From positions 1 through 64,000 of the forward strand of contig NZ_JAGJCB010000020.1 in assembly GCF_017814435.1 (NCBI RefSeq): a DNA stretch of 64,000 bases, in the 5' to 3' direction. A model generated the notes under the pieces. That model was not told the origin of the DNA and did no database searches. It saw only the letters and a list, made by a program, of their open reading frames with translations. The stretch is from Mariniflexile gromovii (GTDB lineage: Bacteria; Bacteroidota; Bacteroidia; Flavobacteriales; Flavobacteriaceae). The position numbers were made by a program, and so were the translations under genes. Below, piece by piece: positions 47,265 to 56,319 of the stretch. How positions within the stretch are numbered: position 1 is the first letter of the stretch; the number at the start of each line of letters is the position of its first letter.

Positions 47265-48401
47265 ATGAAAATAGGCATAGTATGTTATCCTACTTTTGGA
47301 GGTAGTGGTGTGGTAGCAACCGAGTTAGGTTTAGAACTTTCTAAACGCGGTCATGAAATTCATTTCATCACCTACAACCAACCAGTTAGGTTAGAGTTAT
47401 TGAGTAATAATGTGCATTATCATGAGGTTAATGTTCCAGAATATCCATTATTTCATTACCAACCCTACGAGTTAGCTTTATCGAGTAAGTTGGTGGATAT
47501 GGTAAAACTTCATAAAATTGAAATTTTACATGTGCATTATGCTATTCCCCATGCTTATGCGGCGTATATGGCTAAAAAAATGCTCCAAGAAGAAGGTATT
47601 TTAATGCCTATTGTAACTACTTTACATGGAACAGATATCACACTTGTTGGTAGTCATCCGTTTTATAAGCCAGCAGTAACATTCAGTATTAACAAGTCTG
47701 ATGCAGTAACAGCAGTGTCACAGAGTTTAAAAGATGATACGTTGCGTTTATTCGACATTAAAAATGATATTCATGTGGTGTCTAATTTTATTGATTTAGA
47801 TAAATATAATCATAAATTTACCGATTGCCAACGCGGTATGATGGCGAATGAAAATGAAAAAATAATAACACACATTAGTAATTTACGTCCTGTAAAGCGA
47901 TCACAAGATGTTATTAGCATATTTTATAACATTCAAAAAGAAATGCCTGCAAAGCTGATGCTTATTGGTGAAGGGCCAGAACGTGAACGCATAGAATTAC
48001 GTTGTCAGGAATTAGGTATTTTAGATAAAGTTATTTTCTTCGGAAAGAGTAATGAAATTGATAAAATATTATGTTATAGCGATTTGTTTTTATTACCATC
48101 TCAAACTGAAAGTTTTGGATTGGCAGCTTTAGAAGCTATGGCATCGGGTGTTCCTGTTATATCAAGTAATACAGGTGGTATTCCAGAAGTAAATATTCAC
48201 GGCGTTTCGGGATTTTTAAGTGATGTTGGAGATATTGCAGATATGACAAAAAATGCTCTGTATATTTTAAGTGATAAAAAGCGATTAGAAACTTTTAAAG
48301 TGAATGCTAGAAAAACCGCTGAGAAATACGATTTACATACTATTGTACCACAATATGAAGCTATTTATCAGGATACTCTAGCAAAGTGTTTAGTACTATA
48401 A
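47265..48401 (+). CDS. bshA: N-acetyl-alpha-D-glucosaminyl L-malate synthase BshA
   Basis: 378 aa, GT-B fold GT4 glycosyltransferase. The N terminus MKIGIVCYPTFGGSGVVATELG is the characteristic BshA start. THLHGTDITL-type text (VTTLHGTDITLVG), NFIDLDKY and the donor-site loop LLPSQTESFGLAALEAMASG follow. It transfers GlcNAc from UDP-GlcNAc to L-malate, the first step of bacillithiol synthesis, so this organism's main low-molecular-weight thiol is probably bacillithiol. That matters for judging the glutathione-synthase-like gene at 61392. A strong terminator follows. Confidence 0.93.
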   Translation: MKIGIVCYPTFGGSGVVATELGLELSKRGHEIHFITYNQPVRLELLSNNVHYHEVNVPEYPLFHYQPYELALSSKLVDMVKLHKIEILHVHYAIPHAYAAYMAKKMLQEEGILMPIVTTLHGTDITLVGSHPFYKPAVTFSINKSDAVTAVSQSLKDDTLRLFDIKNDIHVVSNFIDLDKYNHKFTDCQRGMMANENEKIITHISNLRPVKRSQDVISIFYNIQKEMPAKLMLIGEGPERERIELRCQELGILDKVIFFGKSNEIDKILCYSDLFLLPSQTESFGLAALEAMASGVPVISSNTGGIPEVNIHGVSGFLSDVGDIADMTKNALYILSDKKRLETFKVNARKTAEKYDLHTIVPQYEAIYQDTLAKCLVL

Positions 48402-48420
48402 AATATAAATACAAAAAATA

Positions 48421-48462
48421 AAAAAAGGGTGTTTTACAAATTTGTAAAACACCCTTTTTTTT
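48421..48462. terminator. Strong bidirectional terminator
   Basis: A perfect 20-bp inverted repeat (48421-48440 and 48441-48460) built around aagggtgttttac. It has A-runs on the left and T-runs on the right, so it works as a rho-independent terminator in both directions. It lies between bshA (plus) and the outer-membrane protein gene (minus). Confidence 0.93.
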
Positions 48463-48476
48463 ATAAAAAGAAGTTT

Positions 48477-48992
48477 TTAAAATATATAAGTGATTCCTGC
48501 TTTAATTCCGCTGAAAACATTTCCACCACCCACTTGTACATTAACTCCAAAATTATCAGTAAAGAAATAACGACCACCTGCATGTAATCCTAAACCAAAA
48601 TTATCTTCACCATTATAACTATTTACTTTTTCACCATTTACTTTTGTAGTCCAAGAGAAATAATTCAAGTTAGCACCAGCATATACATCAAATTCACTAG
48701 GGATTTGAAGTAATTCATTAAAATGATAACTTCCATTAGCTTGAATTCCTATGATATTACTTTTGTAATCATAACTAGAACCAAAATAATCGTGGTTATA
48801 AGAATGGTAGGATGCTTCAGCACCAATAGTAATATCTGGCAACAATCCATATTCAACACCTCCATAAACTGAGGCACCCCAGCCAGTAGCTCCAACACCA
48901 GCGTTTAATTGTAAACCACCTTCTTCTAAGGGAGCTTGAGCAAAAGTAAATCCGAAAGCAAATAAAGCCAAAAATAATGTGATTTTTTTCAT
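48477..48992 (-). CDS. Small outer-membrane beta-barrel protein
   Basis: 171 aa with a signal peptide (ITLFLALFAFGFTFAQA, cleavage near 19). The mature part has about eight alternating strands with aromatic ends (GGVEYGLLPDITIGAEAS, YDVYAGA-like FDVYAGANLNYFSW, GLGLHAGGRYFFTDNFGVN) and ends in a terminal aromatic, ITYIF, the usual beta-barrel C-terminal signal. It fits the OmpX/opacity-like eight-strand barrel class. Function unknown. A related protein is encoded next to it (49193-49687). Confidence 0.8.
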   Translation of the reverse strand: MKKITLFLALFAFGFTFAQAPLEEGGLQLNAGVGATGWGASVYGGVEYGLLPDITIGAEASYHSYNHDYFGSSYDYKSNIIGIQANGSYHFNELLQIPSEFDVYAGANLNYFSWTTKVNGEKVNSYNGEDNFGLGLHAGGRYFFTDNFGVNVQVGGGNVFSGIKAGITYIF

Positions 48993-49192
48993 GTTTTAAA
49001 ATTGTATTAATGTTAGTTGTTAATGTTTAATTAATTGTTTTATTCAGAAAATACAACCAAAAGTAATTAAATAATTCTTTAATATAAACGAAAAAATAAT
49101 TTGGTTTCTAAAAAGATTATAGCTAAATATTGATTATGTTTTAAATAAAATATGTTGCAAATTGAAACTCTTTATCTTTAAAAATACTTTTT

Positions 49193-49687
49193 TTAGAATT
49201 GGTATCTAATACCTAATCCAATATCAAAATCTAAATCATTGTTGTCATAGTCTCTAGGTCCAAAACCAATTTCAGGTCTAAAATCCAAAGAAATTAATAA
49301 CGGAATATTGAAATTATATTCAATCCCAATATCACCTGCAGCAAATATAAAAGTGTTGTTATCATAATCATCATAGTTTTTTCTATAATGATCAAACGAA
49401 GCTAAACCACCGCCAACACCAGCATACCAGTTAAAATCTCCTTCAATATTCCAAACCCATTGGTATAAACCAACAAGTTTAAAACCATCATAATATTTAC
49501 TGTCTCTCCAACCTAAATCTACTTCTAAACGGTTCATATCACCCAACGCCCGTTGGTATGATACTTCAGCTCCAACACCGTTGCTGTCCCCTAAACGTAA
49601 ACCAATAGCATTTTTTGAAACGTCTTGAGCGTTTGATGCAAAGCCGAAACCTAATAAAACCAGTGAAAATAAAAGTAATTTCTTCAT
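49193..49687 (-). CDS. Small outer-membrane beta-barrel protein
   Basis: About 164 aa from Met at 49687 (MKKLLLFSLVLLGFGFASNAQ signal); an in-frame ATG at 49696 would add three residues. The mature part alternates strands with Gly and aromatic residues (IGLRLGDSNGVGAEVSYQRAL, YAGVGGGLASFDHY, PEIGFGPRDYDNN) and ends GLGIRYQF, with a terminal Phe as in barrel proteins. It resembles its neighbour at 48477 in size and plan but not closely in sequence. A 200-bp gap separates the two; each probably has its own promoter. Function unknown. Confidence 0.78.
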   Translation of the reverse strand: MKKLLLFSLVLLGFGFASNAQDVSKNAIGLRLGDSNGVGAEVSYQRALGDMNRLEVDLGWRDSKYYDGFKLVGLYQWVWNIEGDFNWYAGVGGGLASFDHYRKNYDDYDNNTFIFAAGDIGIEYNFNIPLLISLDFRPEIGFGPRDYDNNDLDFDIGLGIRYQF

Positions 49688-49831
49688 AAATGTCATTTTT
49701 TTGTTTTGTTATATACGATTGTTTTTTAGCAAAAGATTATTTTTAATAATCCAATTTGAATTAACAAAAATAACGTCAAAATTGTATTTATATTTAACAT
49801 CTCATTAGTTTTTAAACATTTTTATTGAATT

Positions 49832-52753
49832 ATGTCGTTAACATCACATTTACAGACACTAAGCGAAAAATTATCCGGTGAATTATTCTATGACGATTTA
49901 ATAAAATCGATATATGCCACGGATGCTTCTGCGTTTAGAATGTTGCCATTAGCCGTCGCGTACCCAAAAAATGATGAAGATATTAAACAACTTATTCAGT
50001 TTGCGGAAAAACATAACACCTCATTGATACCAAGAACCGCAGGAACATCGCTTGCAGGTCAATGCGTTGGAGAAGGTATTGTGGTGGATGTTTCAAAATA
50101 CTTCACCAAAATTTTAGATGTTAATGAAAAAAATCAAACTGTTACGGTGCAACCGGGTGTTGTGCGCGATGCTTTAAATAACTATTTAAAACCATTCGGA
50201 TTGTGGTTTAGCCCAAATACATCTACATCCAATCGCTGTATGATTGGTGGAATGGTTGGGAACAATTCATCAGGAACAACCTCCATTCAATACGGAGTAA
50301 CCCGTGACAAAGTAATTGAAATGCATACCATTTTAAGTGATGGTAGTGAAGTGGTTTTTAATGAAATAAGCTCTGAAGCATTTCAAAAGAAAACTACTTT
50401 AGAAACTTTGGAGGGAGAAATTTATGAAACTATTTATAAAGAACTTGAATCTGAAGCTGTTCAAAATCAGATTATTGAAAACTTTCCAAAACCAGAAATA
50501 CACCGAAGAAATACTGGGTATGCTATTGATGAATTAATAAAATCGGATGTGTTTTCTAATACTTCTGAAAAATTTAATATGTGTAAGTTACTATCGGGAA
50601 GCGAAGGCACATTGGCATTTACAACACAAATCACTTTAAAATTAGATAAGTTACCACCACAGGAAGCCGTTATGGTGGCGGCACATTTTACAAGCATTGA
50701 AGCCTGTTTAAATGCGGTAGAACCTGTTATGCATCATAATTTGTACAATTGTGAAATGATGGATAAAACCATTTTAGATTGTACAAAGCATAATAAGACA
50801 CAACAAGAAAACAGAAGTTTTATTCAGGGGGATCCCAAAGCCATTTTAATGTGTGAAGTAAGAGCATTTACAAAAAAAGAAGCTGCTATTTTAGCTCAAA
50901 ACTTAGTAAATTCTATTGAAGCTTCCGGGTTAAGTTATGCATTTCCATTACTTGAAGGTGATGAAATAAATAAAGCAAATAACCTGCGCAGTGCCGGATT
51001 GGGTTTATTGGGTAATATTATTGGTGATAAAAAATCGCACCCCTGCATTGAAGATACCGCTGTAACGGTAGCAGATTTAGCTAATTACATAGCTGAGTTT
51101 TCGGCATTGATGAAAGGTTATAACCAAGAAGCAATTTATTACGCGCATGCTGGGGCTGGTGAGCTGCATTTACGTCCTATTTTGAATTTAAAAAAATCGG
51201 AAGACGTGGTGTTATTTAGAAAAATAACTACCGATGTTGCCCATTTAGTTAAAAAATATGGTGGTTCTATGAGTGGAGAACACGGCGATGGTATTGTACG
51301 TGCTGAATTTATTCCGTTTATGATTGGTGAAGCCAATTACCAAATTTTGAAGCGAATAAAATCGGCTTTTGATGCCCATAATATTTTCAATCCAGGTAAA
51401 ATTGTAGATGCATTTCCTATGGATAAATCATTGCGATATGTTCCAGATAGGGTAGAACCCGAAATTGAAACCATGCTCGATTTTTCACATTCCCAAGGTA
51501 TTCTGCGTGAAGCCGAAAAATGCAATGGTTCTGGCGATTGTAGAAAACTCCCGGAATTTGGTGGTACCATGTGCCCAAGTTATAGAGCAACCCGAAACGA
51601 AAAAGATACTACACGAGCACGCGCCAATGCATTGCGTGAATTTTTAACCAATTCTAATAAAGCTAATAAGTTCGATCATGAGGAATTAAAAGTGGTTTTC
51701 GATTTGTGTTTAAGTTGTAAAGCCTGCGCCAGTGAATGCCCAAGTAGTGTAGATGTAGCGAGTTTAAAAGCAGAATTTTTATACCAATATCAAAAAGCAA
51801 ATGGCGTATCATTACGCACCAAATTGTTTGCATATAATAATACGTTGAACCGTTATGGAAGTGCCTTTCCGAAGCTATCAAACTTTATGTTTTCTAATGG
51901 TTTTACATCTTCCATTTTAAAAAAATCATTTGGAATTGCTAAAGAAAGACAATTGCCTTTAATATCAAATAAGAGTTTAATTAAAGAGTTTCAAAGTATT
52001 AAAAAACAAGAAGTTAAAAAAGAATATATAAAAACGATTTATTTGTTTAATGACGAGTTTTTAAACTATTTAGATACCCCTATTGGAATGGACGCCATTC
52101 AACTTTTAACTGCATTAAATTACGATGTGAAGATGGTTGAAAGTGCAGAATCTGGTCGTGCATTTATATCAAAAGGTTTATTGGAACAAGCTAAAGAGGT
52201 TGCCAATAAAAATGTTTCAATTTTCAAGAATTTAATTTCTAATGAAACACCTTTAATAGGCATTGAACCATCAGCTATTTTGACTTTTAAAGATGAATAT
52301 TTAAGATTAGCAGACGATAGAACTTCCGCAGAAGCGATAGCAAAACACACGTTTTTAATAGAAGAATTTATTCAACATGAAATAAAATTAGGTAATATTA
52401 CTTCAGATCAATTTACTTCAGAAGCAAAAACCATTAAATTTCATGGGCATTGCCATCAAAAATCATTTAGCAACCAATTGTCTAGTTTCGATGTTTTGAA
52501 TTTACCAAAAAACTACAAAGTCACTCTTATATCAAGTGGTTGTTGTGGAATGGCAGGAAGTTTTGGGTATGAAAAAGAACATTACGACGTCAGTATGAAC
52601 GTGGGTGAACAAACCTTATTTCCAGCTATTAGAAAAGCATCAAGCGATACCATTATTTCGGCCAATGGAACCAGTTGCAGACATCAAATTAAAGATGGTA
52701 CCCAGCGTGAAGCAAAACACCCAGTGACAATTTTACGAGAAGCTTTGGTTTAG
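49832..52753 (+). CDS. FAD-linked oxidase fused to Fe-S/CCG subunit (GlcD-GlcF-type dehydrogenase)
   Basis: 973 aa. Residues about 30-560 are an FAD-binding type 4 oxidase: LIPRTAGTSLAGQCVGEG, TVQPGVVRDALN, MVGNNSSGTTSIQYG, and C-terminal GEHGDGIVRAEF and FNPGKIVD. Residues about 568-973 carry a 4Fe-4S region (CNGSGDCRK ... MCPSYRAT, CLSCKACASECPSSVD) and a CCG-like region (GHCHQKS, SSGCCGMAGSFGYE). In glycolate or D-lactate oxidases these are separate D and F subunits; the fusion resembles YdiJ/DLD-type D-2-hydroxyacid dehydrogenases feeding electrons to quinone. The substrate is inferred, probably D-lactate or a related 2-hydroxy acid. Confidence 0.9.
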   Translation: MSLTSHLQTLSEKLSGELFYDDLIKSIYATDASAFRMLPLAVAYPKNDEDIKQLIQFAEKHNTSLIPRTAGTSLAGQCVGEGIVVDVSKYFTKILDVNEKNQTVTVQPGVVRDALNNYLKPFGLWFSPNTSTSNRCMIGGMVGNNSSGTTSIQYGVTRDKVIEMHTILSDGSEVVFNEISSEAFQKKTTLETLEGEIYETIYKELESEAVQNQIIENFPKPEIHRRNTGYAIDELIKSDVFSNTSEKFNMCKLLSGSEGTLAFTTQITLKLDKLPPQEAVMVAAHFTSIEACLNAVEPVMHHNLYNCEMMDKTILDCTKHNKTQQENRSFIQGDPKAILMCEVRAFTKKEAAILAQNLVNSIEASGLSYAFPLLEGDEINKANNLRSAGLGLLGNIIGDKKSHPCIEDTAVTVADLANYIAEFSALMKGYNQEAIYYAHAGAGELHLRPILNLKKSEDVVLFRKITTDVAHLVKKYGGSMSGEHGDGIVRAEFIPFMIGEANYQILKRIKSAFDAHNIFNPGKIVDAFPMDKSLRYVPDRVEPEIETMLDFSHSQGILREAEKCNGSGDCRKLPEFGGTMCPSYRATRNEKDTTRARANALREFLTNSNKANKFDHEELKVVFDLCLSCKACASECPSSVDVASLKAEFLYQYQKANGVSLRTKLFAYNNTLNRYGSAFPKLSNFMFSNGFTSSILKKSFGIAKERQLPLISNKSLIKEFQSIKKQEVKKEYIKTIYLFNDEFLNYLDTPIGMDAIQLLTALNYDVKMVESAESGRAFISKGLLEQAKEVANKNVSIFKNLISNETPLIGIEPSAILTFKDEYLRLADDRTSAEAIAKHTFLIEEFIQHEIKLGNITSDQFTSEAKTIKFHGHCHQKSFSNQLSSFDVLNLPKNYKVTLISSGCCGMAGSFGYEKEHYDVSMNVGEQTLFPAIRKASSDTIISANGTSCRHQIKDGTQREAKHPVTILREALV

Positions 52754-52812
52754 TTTACAGTCTCAGTCGCAGTATCAAGTTGTTAACAATTAAACAAATC
52801 AACGAATAAACA
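52754..52812. repeat. Spacer of simple repeats shared with 7851-7900
   Basis: Contains cagtctcagtcgcagta and attaaacaaatcaac (52789-52803), the exact reverse complement of 7865-7879. It lies between convergent genes. Confidence 0.55.
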
Positions 52813-53670
52813 TTATTTAGCTTTCTTCTCATGCTGTTCTACAATAGTAATGGCAGCAATTAAGTCTCTAAACTCCATGTTTTCAAAATCTTCATCTACA
52901 AAAAAAGGGGAGAGTTTGTCTTTGTTGTAATGGTAAACCTTCCAACGTTTAAATTGGTATTCTAAGGCGGTAAAATTTTCAACCCAATCGCCTGAATTCA
53001 AATACATAGTGGTACCGTGTTTGTTTTCAATATATGCCATTTTTGGATGGTGTATATGGCCGCAAACCACATAATCATAGGCATTTTCAATGGCTAGATC
53101 TGAAATTACTTTTTCGAATTTTTTAATGCGTTTTTCAGCATTTTTTGCATCGTTTTTAACTTTATCGGATAAAGAGTAGCGCTCTTTTCCTCTGCGTTCC
53201 AAATACCAATTCACAAGGCGGTTAAGTTGGGTTAGCGCCCTATAACCATAATCTCCCAATTTAGCTAGCCATTTGGCATTTTGAATAGAAACATCGAATA
53301 CATCTCCATGAAAAAACCACGCCTTTTTTCCATGTAAATCCAATGCCAATTTATCTACAATGGATATGTTTCCAATGGTGTTTCCTGTAAATTTACGAAG
53401 CATTTCGTCGTGGTTGCCTGTAATGTAAATAACCTCTACACCATCGGCAGCCATATTCATGATTTTTTTTATAACCTTTAAATGCGATTTTGGGAAATAA
53501 CGTTTTCGGAATTGCCAAGCATCTACAATATCGCCATTTAAAATAAGCTTTTTTGGTTCTATACTGCTTAGGTAATTAAGTAGGTGTTTTGCGTGACAAC
53601 CATGCGTGCCCAAGTGTACATCTGATATTACGGCAAGTTCTATTTTACGTTTAATTCTCAAAAGTTTCAT
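52813..53670 (-). CDS. lpxH: UDP-2,3-diacylglucosamine diphosphatase-like metallophosphoesterase
   Basis: 285 aa calcineurin-type phosphoesterase with all metal motifs: ISDVHLGTHGCHAK (near residue 15), LNGDIVDAW, TGNHDEMLRKF and CGHIHHPKMAYIE. Bacteroidota proteins of this length are assigned to UDP-2,3-diacylglucosamine hydrolysis in lipid A synthesis (LpxH family), acting at the inner face of the cytoplasmic membrane. It is longer than E. coli LpxH (about 240 aa), with an extra helical insert (RLVNWYLERRGKERYSLSDK). No other lpx gene is in the window, so assignment rests on family resemblance. Confidence 0.82.
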   Translation of the reverse strand: MKLLRIKRKIELAVISDVHLGTHGCHAKHLLNYLSSIEPKKLILNGDIVDAWQFRKRYFPKSHLKVIKKIMNMAADGVEVIYITGNHDEMLRKFTGNTIGNISIVDKLALDLHGKKAWFFHGDVFDVSIQNAKWLAKLGDYGYRALTQLNRLVNWYLERRGKERYSLSDKVKNDAKNAEKRIKKFEKVISDLAIENAYDYVVCGHIHHPKMAYIENKHGTTMYLNSGDWVENFTALEYQFKRWKVYHYNKDKLSPFFVDEDFENMEFRDLIAAITIVEQHEKKAK

Positions 53671-53778
53671 TTAGTTATTGTAAAATACAAGGTTCTGTAT
53701 TACTTAATCATTATCTCATAATTATTTAAATATGAGCATATTGTTAAACAAATGTTATGCTATGTAATTACGATTGAT

Positions 53779-53799
53779 GAATTACGAATTACGAATTAC
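53779..53799. repeat. 7-nt tandem repeat gaattac x3
   Basis: Three perfect gaattac units upstream of aroC, followed by looser variants (cacgttttac, gtttcacgaattac) up to 53835. A simple sequence repeat with no evident function. Confidence 0.75.
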
Positions 53800-53900
53800 A
53801 TTTAATGTTAATTGGCATTTCACGTTTTACGTTTCACGAATTACTCATTTAGTACCTTTGATTTCTAAAAAATGATTTATTTTAGCTGAAAATTTTAATT

Positions 53901-54962
53901 ATGGCTGGGAATTCTTTTGGAAAACTATTTACTCTAACAACTTATGGCGAATCTCATGGGCCTGCTTTGGGCGGTGTTATTGATGGTTGCCCATCTGGAA
54001 TTGAATTAGATTTAGAAGCCATTCAACAAGAATTAGACAGAAGAAAACCAGGACAATCGTCTATTGTTACACAGCGTAAAGAACCCGATGTTGTTCAGTT
54101 TCATTCAGGTATTTTCGAAGGAAAAACCACAGGAACTTCTATTGGTTTTGTGATAGAAAACACCAATCAAAAATCACACGATTACACCCATATAAAAGAT
54201 AGTTACCGGCCAAGTCATGCCGATTATGTGTACGATAAAAAATACGGTTTTAGAGATTACCGTGGTGGCGGACGTAGTTCAGCACGCGAAACCGCATGTC
54301 GTGTAGTTGCCGGTGCCGTTGCTAAACAAATGCTTAAAGGCATTGAGTTTTATGCATACGTGTCTGGAGTGGGAACTTTAAAATTAGATAAACCACATAA
54401 CGAGTTAGATTTAACCCAAATAGAATCCAATATAGTACGTTGCCCCGATGCCGCTATGGCAGCAACCATGGAAACGTATATTAAAGAAGTTCGTGGAAAA
54501 GGTGATACCGTTGGTGGTATTGTAACCTGTGTTATTAAAAATGTGCCAATCGGTTTAGGAGAACCTGTTTTCGATAAATTGCATGCCGATTTAGGTAAAG
54601 CCATGTTATCCATAAACGCCGTAAAAGGTTTTGAATATGGCAGCGGTTTTAAAGGTTGTACCATGTTGGGAAGCCAACATAACGATGCATTTAATACCGA
54701 TGGTACCACAAAAACCAACTATTCAGGTGGCGTACAAGGAGGCATTAGCAACGGTATGGATATCTACTTTAACGTCGCGTTCAAACCCGTAGCAACCCTA
54801 ATTCAAGAATACGAAACCATAGACAAAGAAGGAAAAGTCGTGGTTATGCACGGTAAGGGGCGTCACGACCCTTGTGTAGTTCCACGTGCCGTACCCATTG
54901 TAGAAGCTATGGCAGCATTGGTTTTGGCCGATTTTTACTTACGTAATAAAATGTATAGTTAG
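53901..54962 (+). CDS. aroC: Chorismate synthase
   Basis: 353 aa, standard length. Signatures run in order: N-terminal [20 protein letters not shown], the central [19 protein letters not shown] (FMN/substrate loop), and the C-terminal [19 protein letters not shown]. It converts EPSP to chorismate, the last common step of aromatic amino acid, folate and menaquinone synthesis, using reduced FMN. The start is [10 protein letters not shown]. It appears to be monocistronic, with a repeat element just downstream. Confidence 0.97.
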   Translation: MAGNSFGKLFTLTTYGESHGPALGGVIDGCPSGIELDLEAIQQELDRRKPGQSSIVTQRKEPDVVQFHSGIFEGKTTGTSIGFVIENTNQKSHDYTHIKDSYRPSHADYVYDKKYGFRDYRGGGRSSARETACRVVAGAVAKQMLKGIEFYAYVSGVGTLKLDKPHNELDLTQIESNIVRCPDAAMAATMETYIKEVRGKGDTVGGIVTCVIKNVPIGLGEPVFDKLHADLGKAMLSINAVKGFEYGSGFKGCTMLGSQHNDAFNTDGTTKTNYSGGVQGGISNGMDIYFNVAFKPVATLIQEYETIDKEGKVVVMHGKGRHDPCVVPRAVPIVEAMAALVLADFYLRNKMYS

Positions 54963-54970
54963 AAGCTATT

Positions 54971-55100
54971 CCCGCTTTCGGCTATATCTTTCTTGTGCTG
55001 AACTTGTTTCAGTATCTCATCATAGTAGTTGTGTGCATTTTAATTTGTGTTTCAAGCCACTTTTCGTTTAGCACAAAAAAGGATGCCGCTTCAATCGGGG
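54971..55100. repeat. Palindromic intergenic repeat element, copy B
   Basis: A long imperfect hairpin: cccg/cggg (54971-54974, 55096-55099), cggc/gccg (54979-54982, 55085-55088) and ttgtgct/agcacaa (54993-54999, 55070-55076) nest in order around a roughly 70-nt loop. The words gctttcggc and a tcaatc-type right end are shared with the element at 41348-41434. It fills most of the aroC downstream spacer. Confidence 0.6.
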
Positions 55101-55181
55101 CTAAATTATCTGTAGTGTTTGTGTTTAGAATAAAGGTAGCTTTCCTATCTTAGACCCATCATATTTACAGCTAGTTCAGAA

Positions 55182-56210
55182 ATGAAAAATCTGCGTTACT
55201 TAGTGCTATTTATTTGTTTGAACTCCTTTTCTCAAAGTGTTAAAGTAGATACGTTGTTCTTGGCGCCCTACGAAAAAAACAAATCTTCAACTGATAAGTT
55301 AATTTATCCAATAATTAATACAGGTAACATCAAAATAGATTCGTTAATAAATTTTGATTTAAAGAATAGATACACCTTTGATGAAGCTCCAAATTTATCA
55401 GTAAGAGAAACGCTTACGCAATGGATTGGAGATCAAATAGGGTATATAGATTTCAATGTTACTTATAATCAAAACAATTTACTGTCACTAAATATCCAAA
55501 CAGAAGGTTGCGCTGCGTACTGTACGAACTGGGTATCGTATTTTAACTACAACACAAAAACAGGTGAATACTTGGAACTTAACCACATTATAGACTTATA
55601 CCAATTCAAAGAACAATTAATTACCGATAAAAGCAACCAATTTGATGGACAATTGAATGAACTGAAGGAATTGCTAAAAACCAACGAGATTAATTTAGAT
55701 GAATATAATTGGGTTCATGAATATTACATTAACTGTAAAAATAATGCTGATTTTGAGGAGTTTGCTTTGTATGATGATTATTTGCAAGTTATAGAAGAGT
55801 GTAGTCTTCCAAATGCTATAAAGAGTATGACACCACATATTGAATTAAAATATGCTTATTCTACATTAAAAAATAAACTAAAATTATCTCTTGAGGATAA
55901 AGGCCTAAATTATTACAGTAAAACCAACGATTTAGAAGTAATTTATGTAGATGCGAATACAATAAAAATAAGCTTAATGATTGCCAATGAAAATTGTGCT
56001 GTCCCCGATTTTGAAGGCGTTCTATATAAATCTAAGGAGAATACATTTGAAGGTTTTGTGTTTTCTGATAAAGGTGAAGTATATGAATCAAAGCATCATT
56101 TAAAAATACAAAAGATTAATAATGTTCTAGAAGTATCGTCAAAAGATTCTGTTGAAAATTGGCAATTAGGGGCATTTTGTTGGATTGAAGGAAAATATAC
56201 AGCTAGATAA
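55182..56210 (+). CDS. Secreted protein of unknown function, possibly DUF3298/RsiV-like
   Basis: 342 aa with a short signal peptide (LVLFICLNSFSQ, cleavage near 18). The mature region shows a plan seen in DUF3298-type proteins: paired strands (LIYPIINTGNIKIDSLINFDL ... FNVTYNQNNLLSLNI) then a phrase like YFNYNTKTGEYLELNHIID followed by helices. Three cysteines are near CAAYC (about 110). I do not recognise a firm family. Periplasmic or surface location is expected. It follows a repeat element and is about 110 bp upstream of the symporter gene. Confidence 0.6.
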   Translation: MKNLRYLVLFICLNSFSQSVKVDTLFLAPYEKNKSSTDKLIYPIINTGNIKIDSLINFDLKNRYTFDEAPNLSVRETLTQWIGDQIGYIDFNVTYNQNNLLSLNIQTEGCAAYCTNWVSYFNYNTKTGEYLELNHIIDLYQFKEQLITDKSNQFDGQLNELKELLKTNEINLDEYNWVHEYYINCKNNADFEEFALYDDYLQVIEECSLPNAIKSMTPHIELKYAYSTLKNKLKLSLEDKGLNYYSKTNDLEVIYVDANTIKISLMIANENCAVPDFEGVLYKSKENTFEGFVFSDKGEVYESKHHLKIQKINNVLEVSSKDSVENWQLGAFCWIEGKYTAR

Positions 56211-56289
56211 AGCAGTAAGTTTTATTCATTCACAACTTAGTTTAAATTCTTATCTTGCTTCAAAATTCAATAATCAACTAAAAACAATC

Positions 56290-56316
56290 CCTCTCCTTTG
56301 GAGAGGTTAGGAGAGG
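56290..56316 (+). promoter_or_regulatory. Hairpin with alternative pairing over a Shine-Dalgarno-like site
   Basis: CCTCTCC (56290-56296) is complementary to GGAGAGG at 56300-56306 (3-nt loop) and equally to GGAGAGG at 56310-56316. The second copy is part of AGGAGAGG, an SD-like site 3 nt before the ATG at 56320. The two hairpins are mutually exclusive: one leaves the site open, the other hides it. SD sites are rare in Bacteroidota, so function is uncertain; the sequence also looks like a dispersed repeat. Confidence 0.45.
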
Positions 56317-56319
56317 CTT

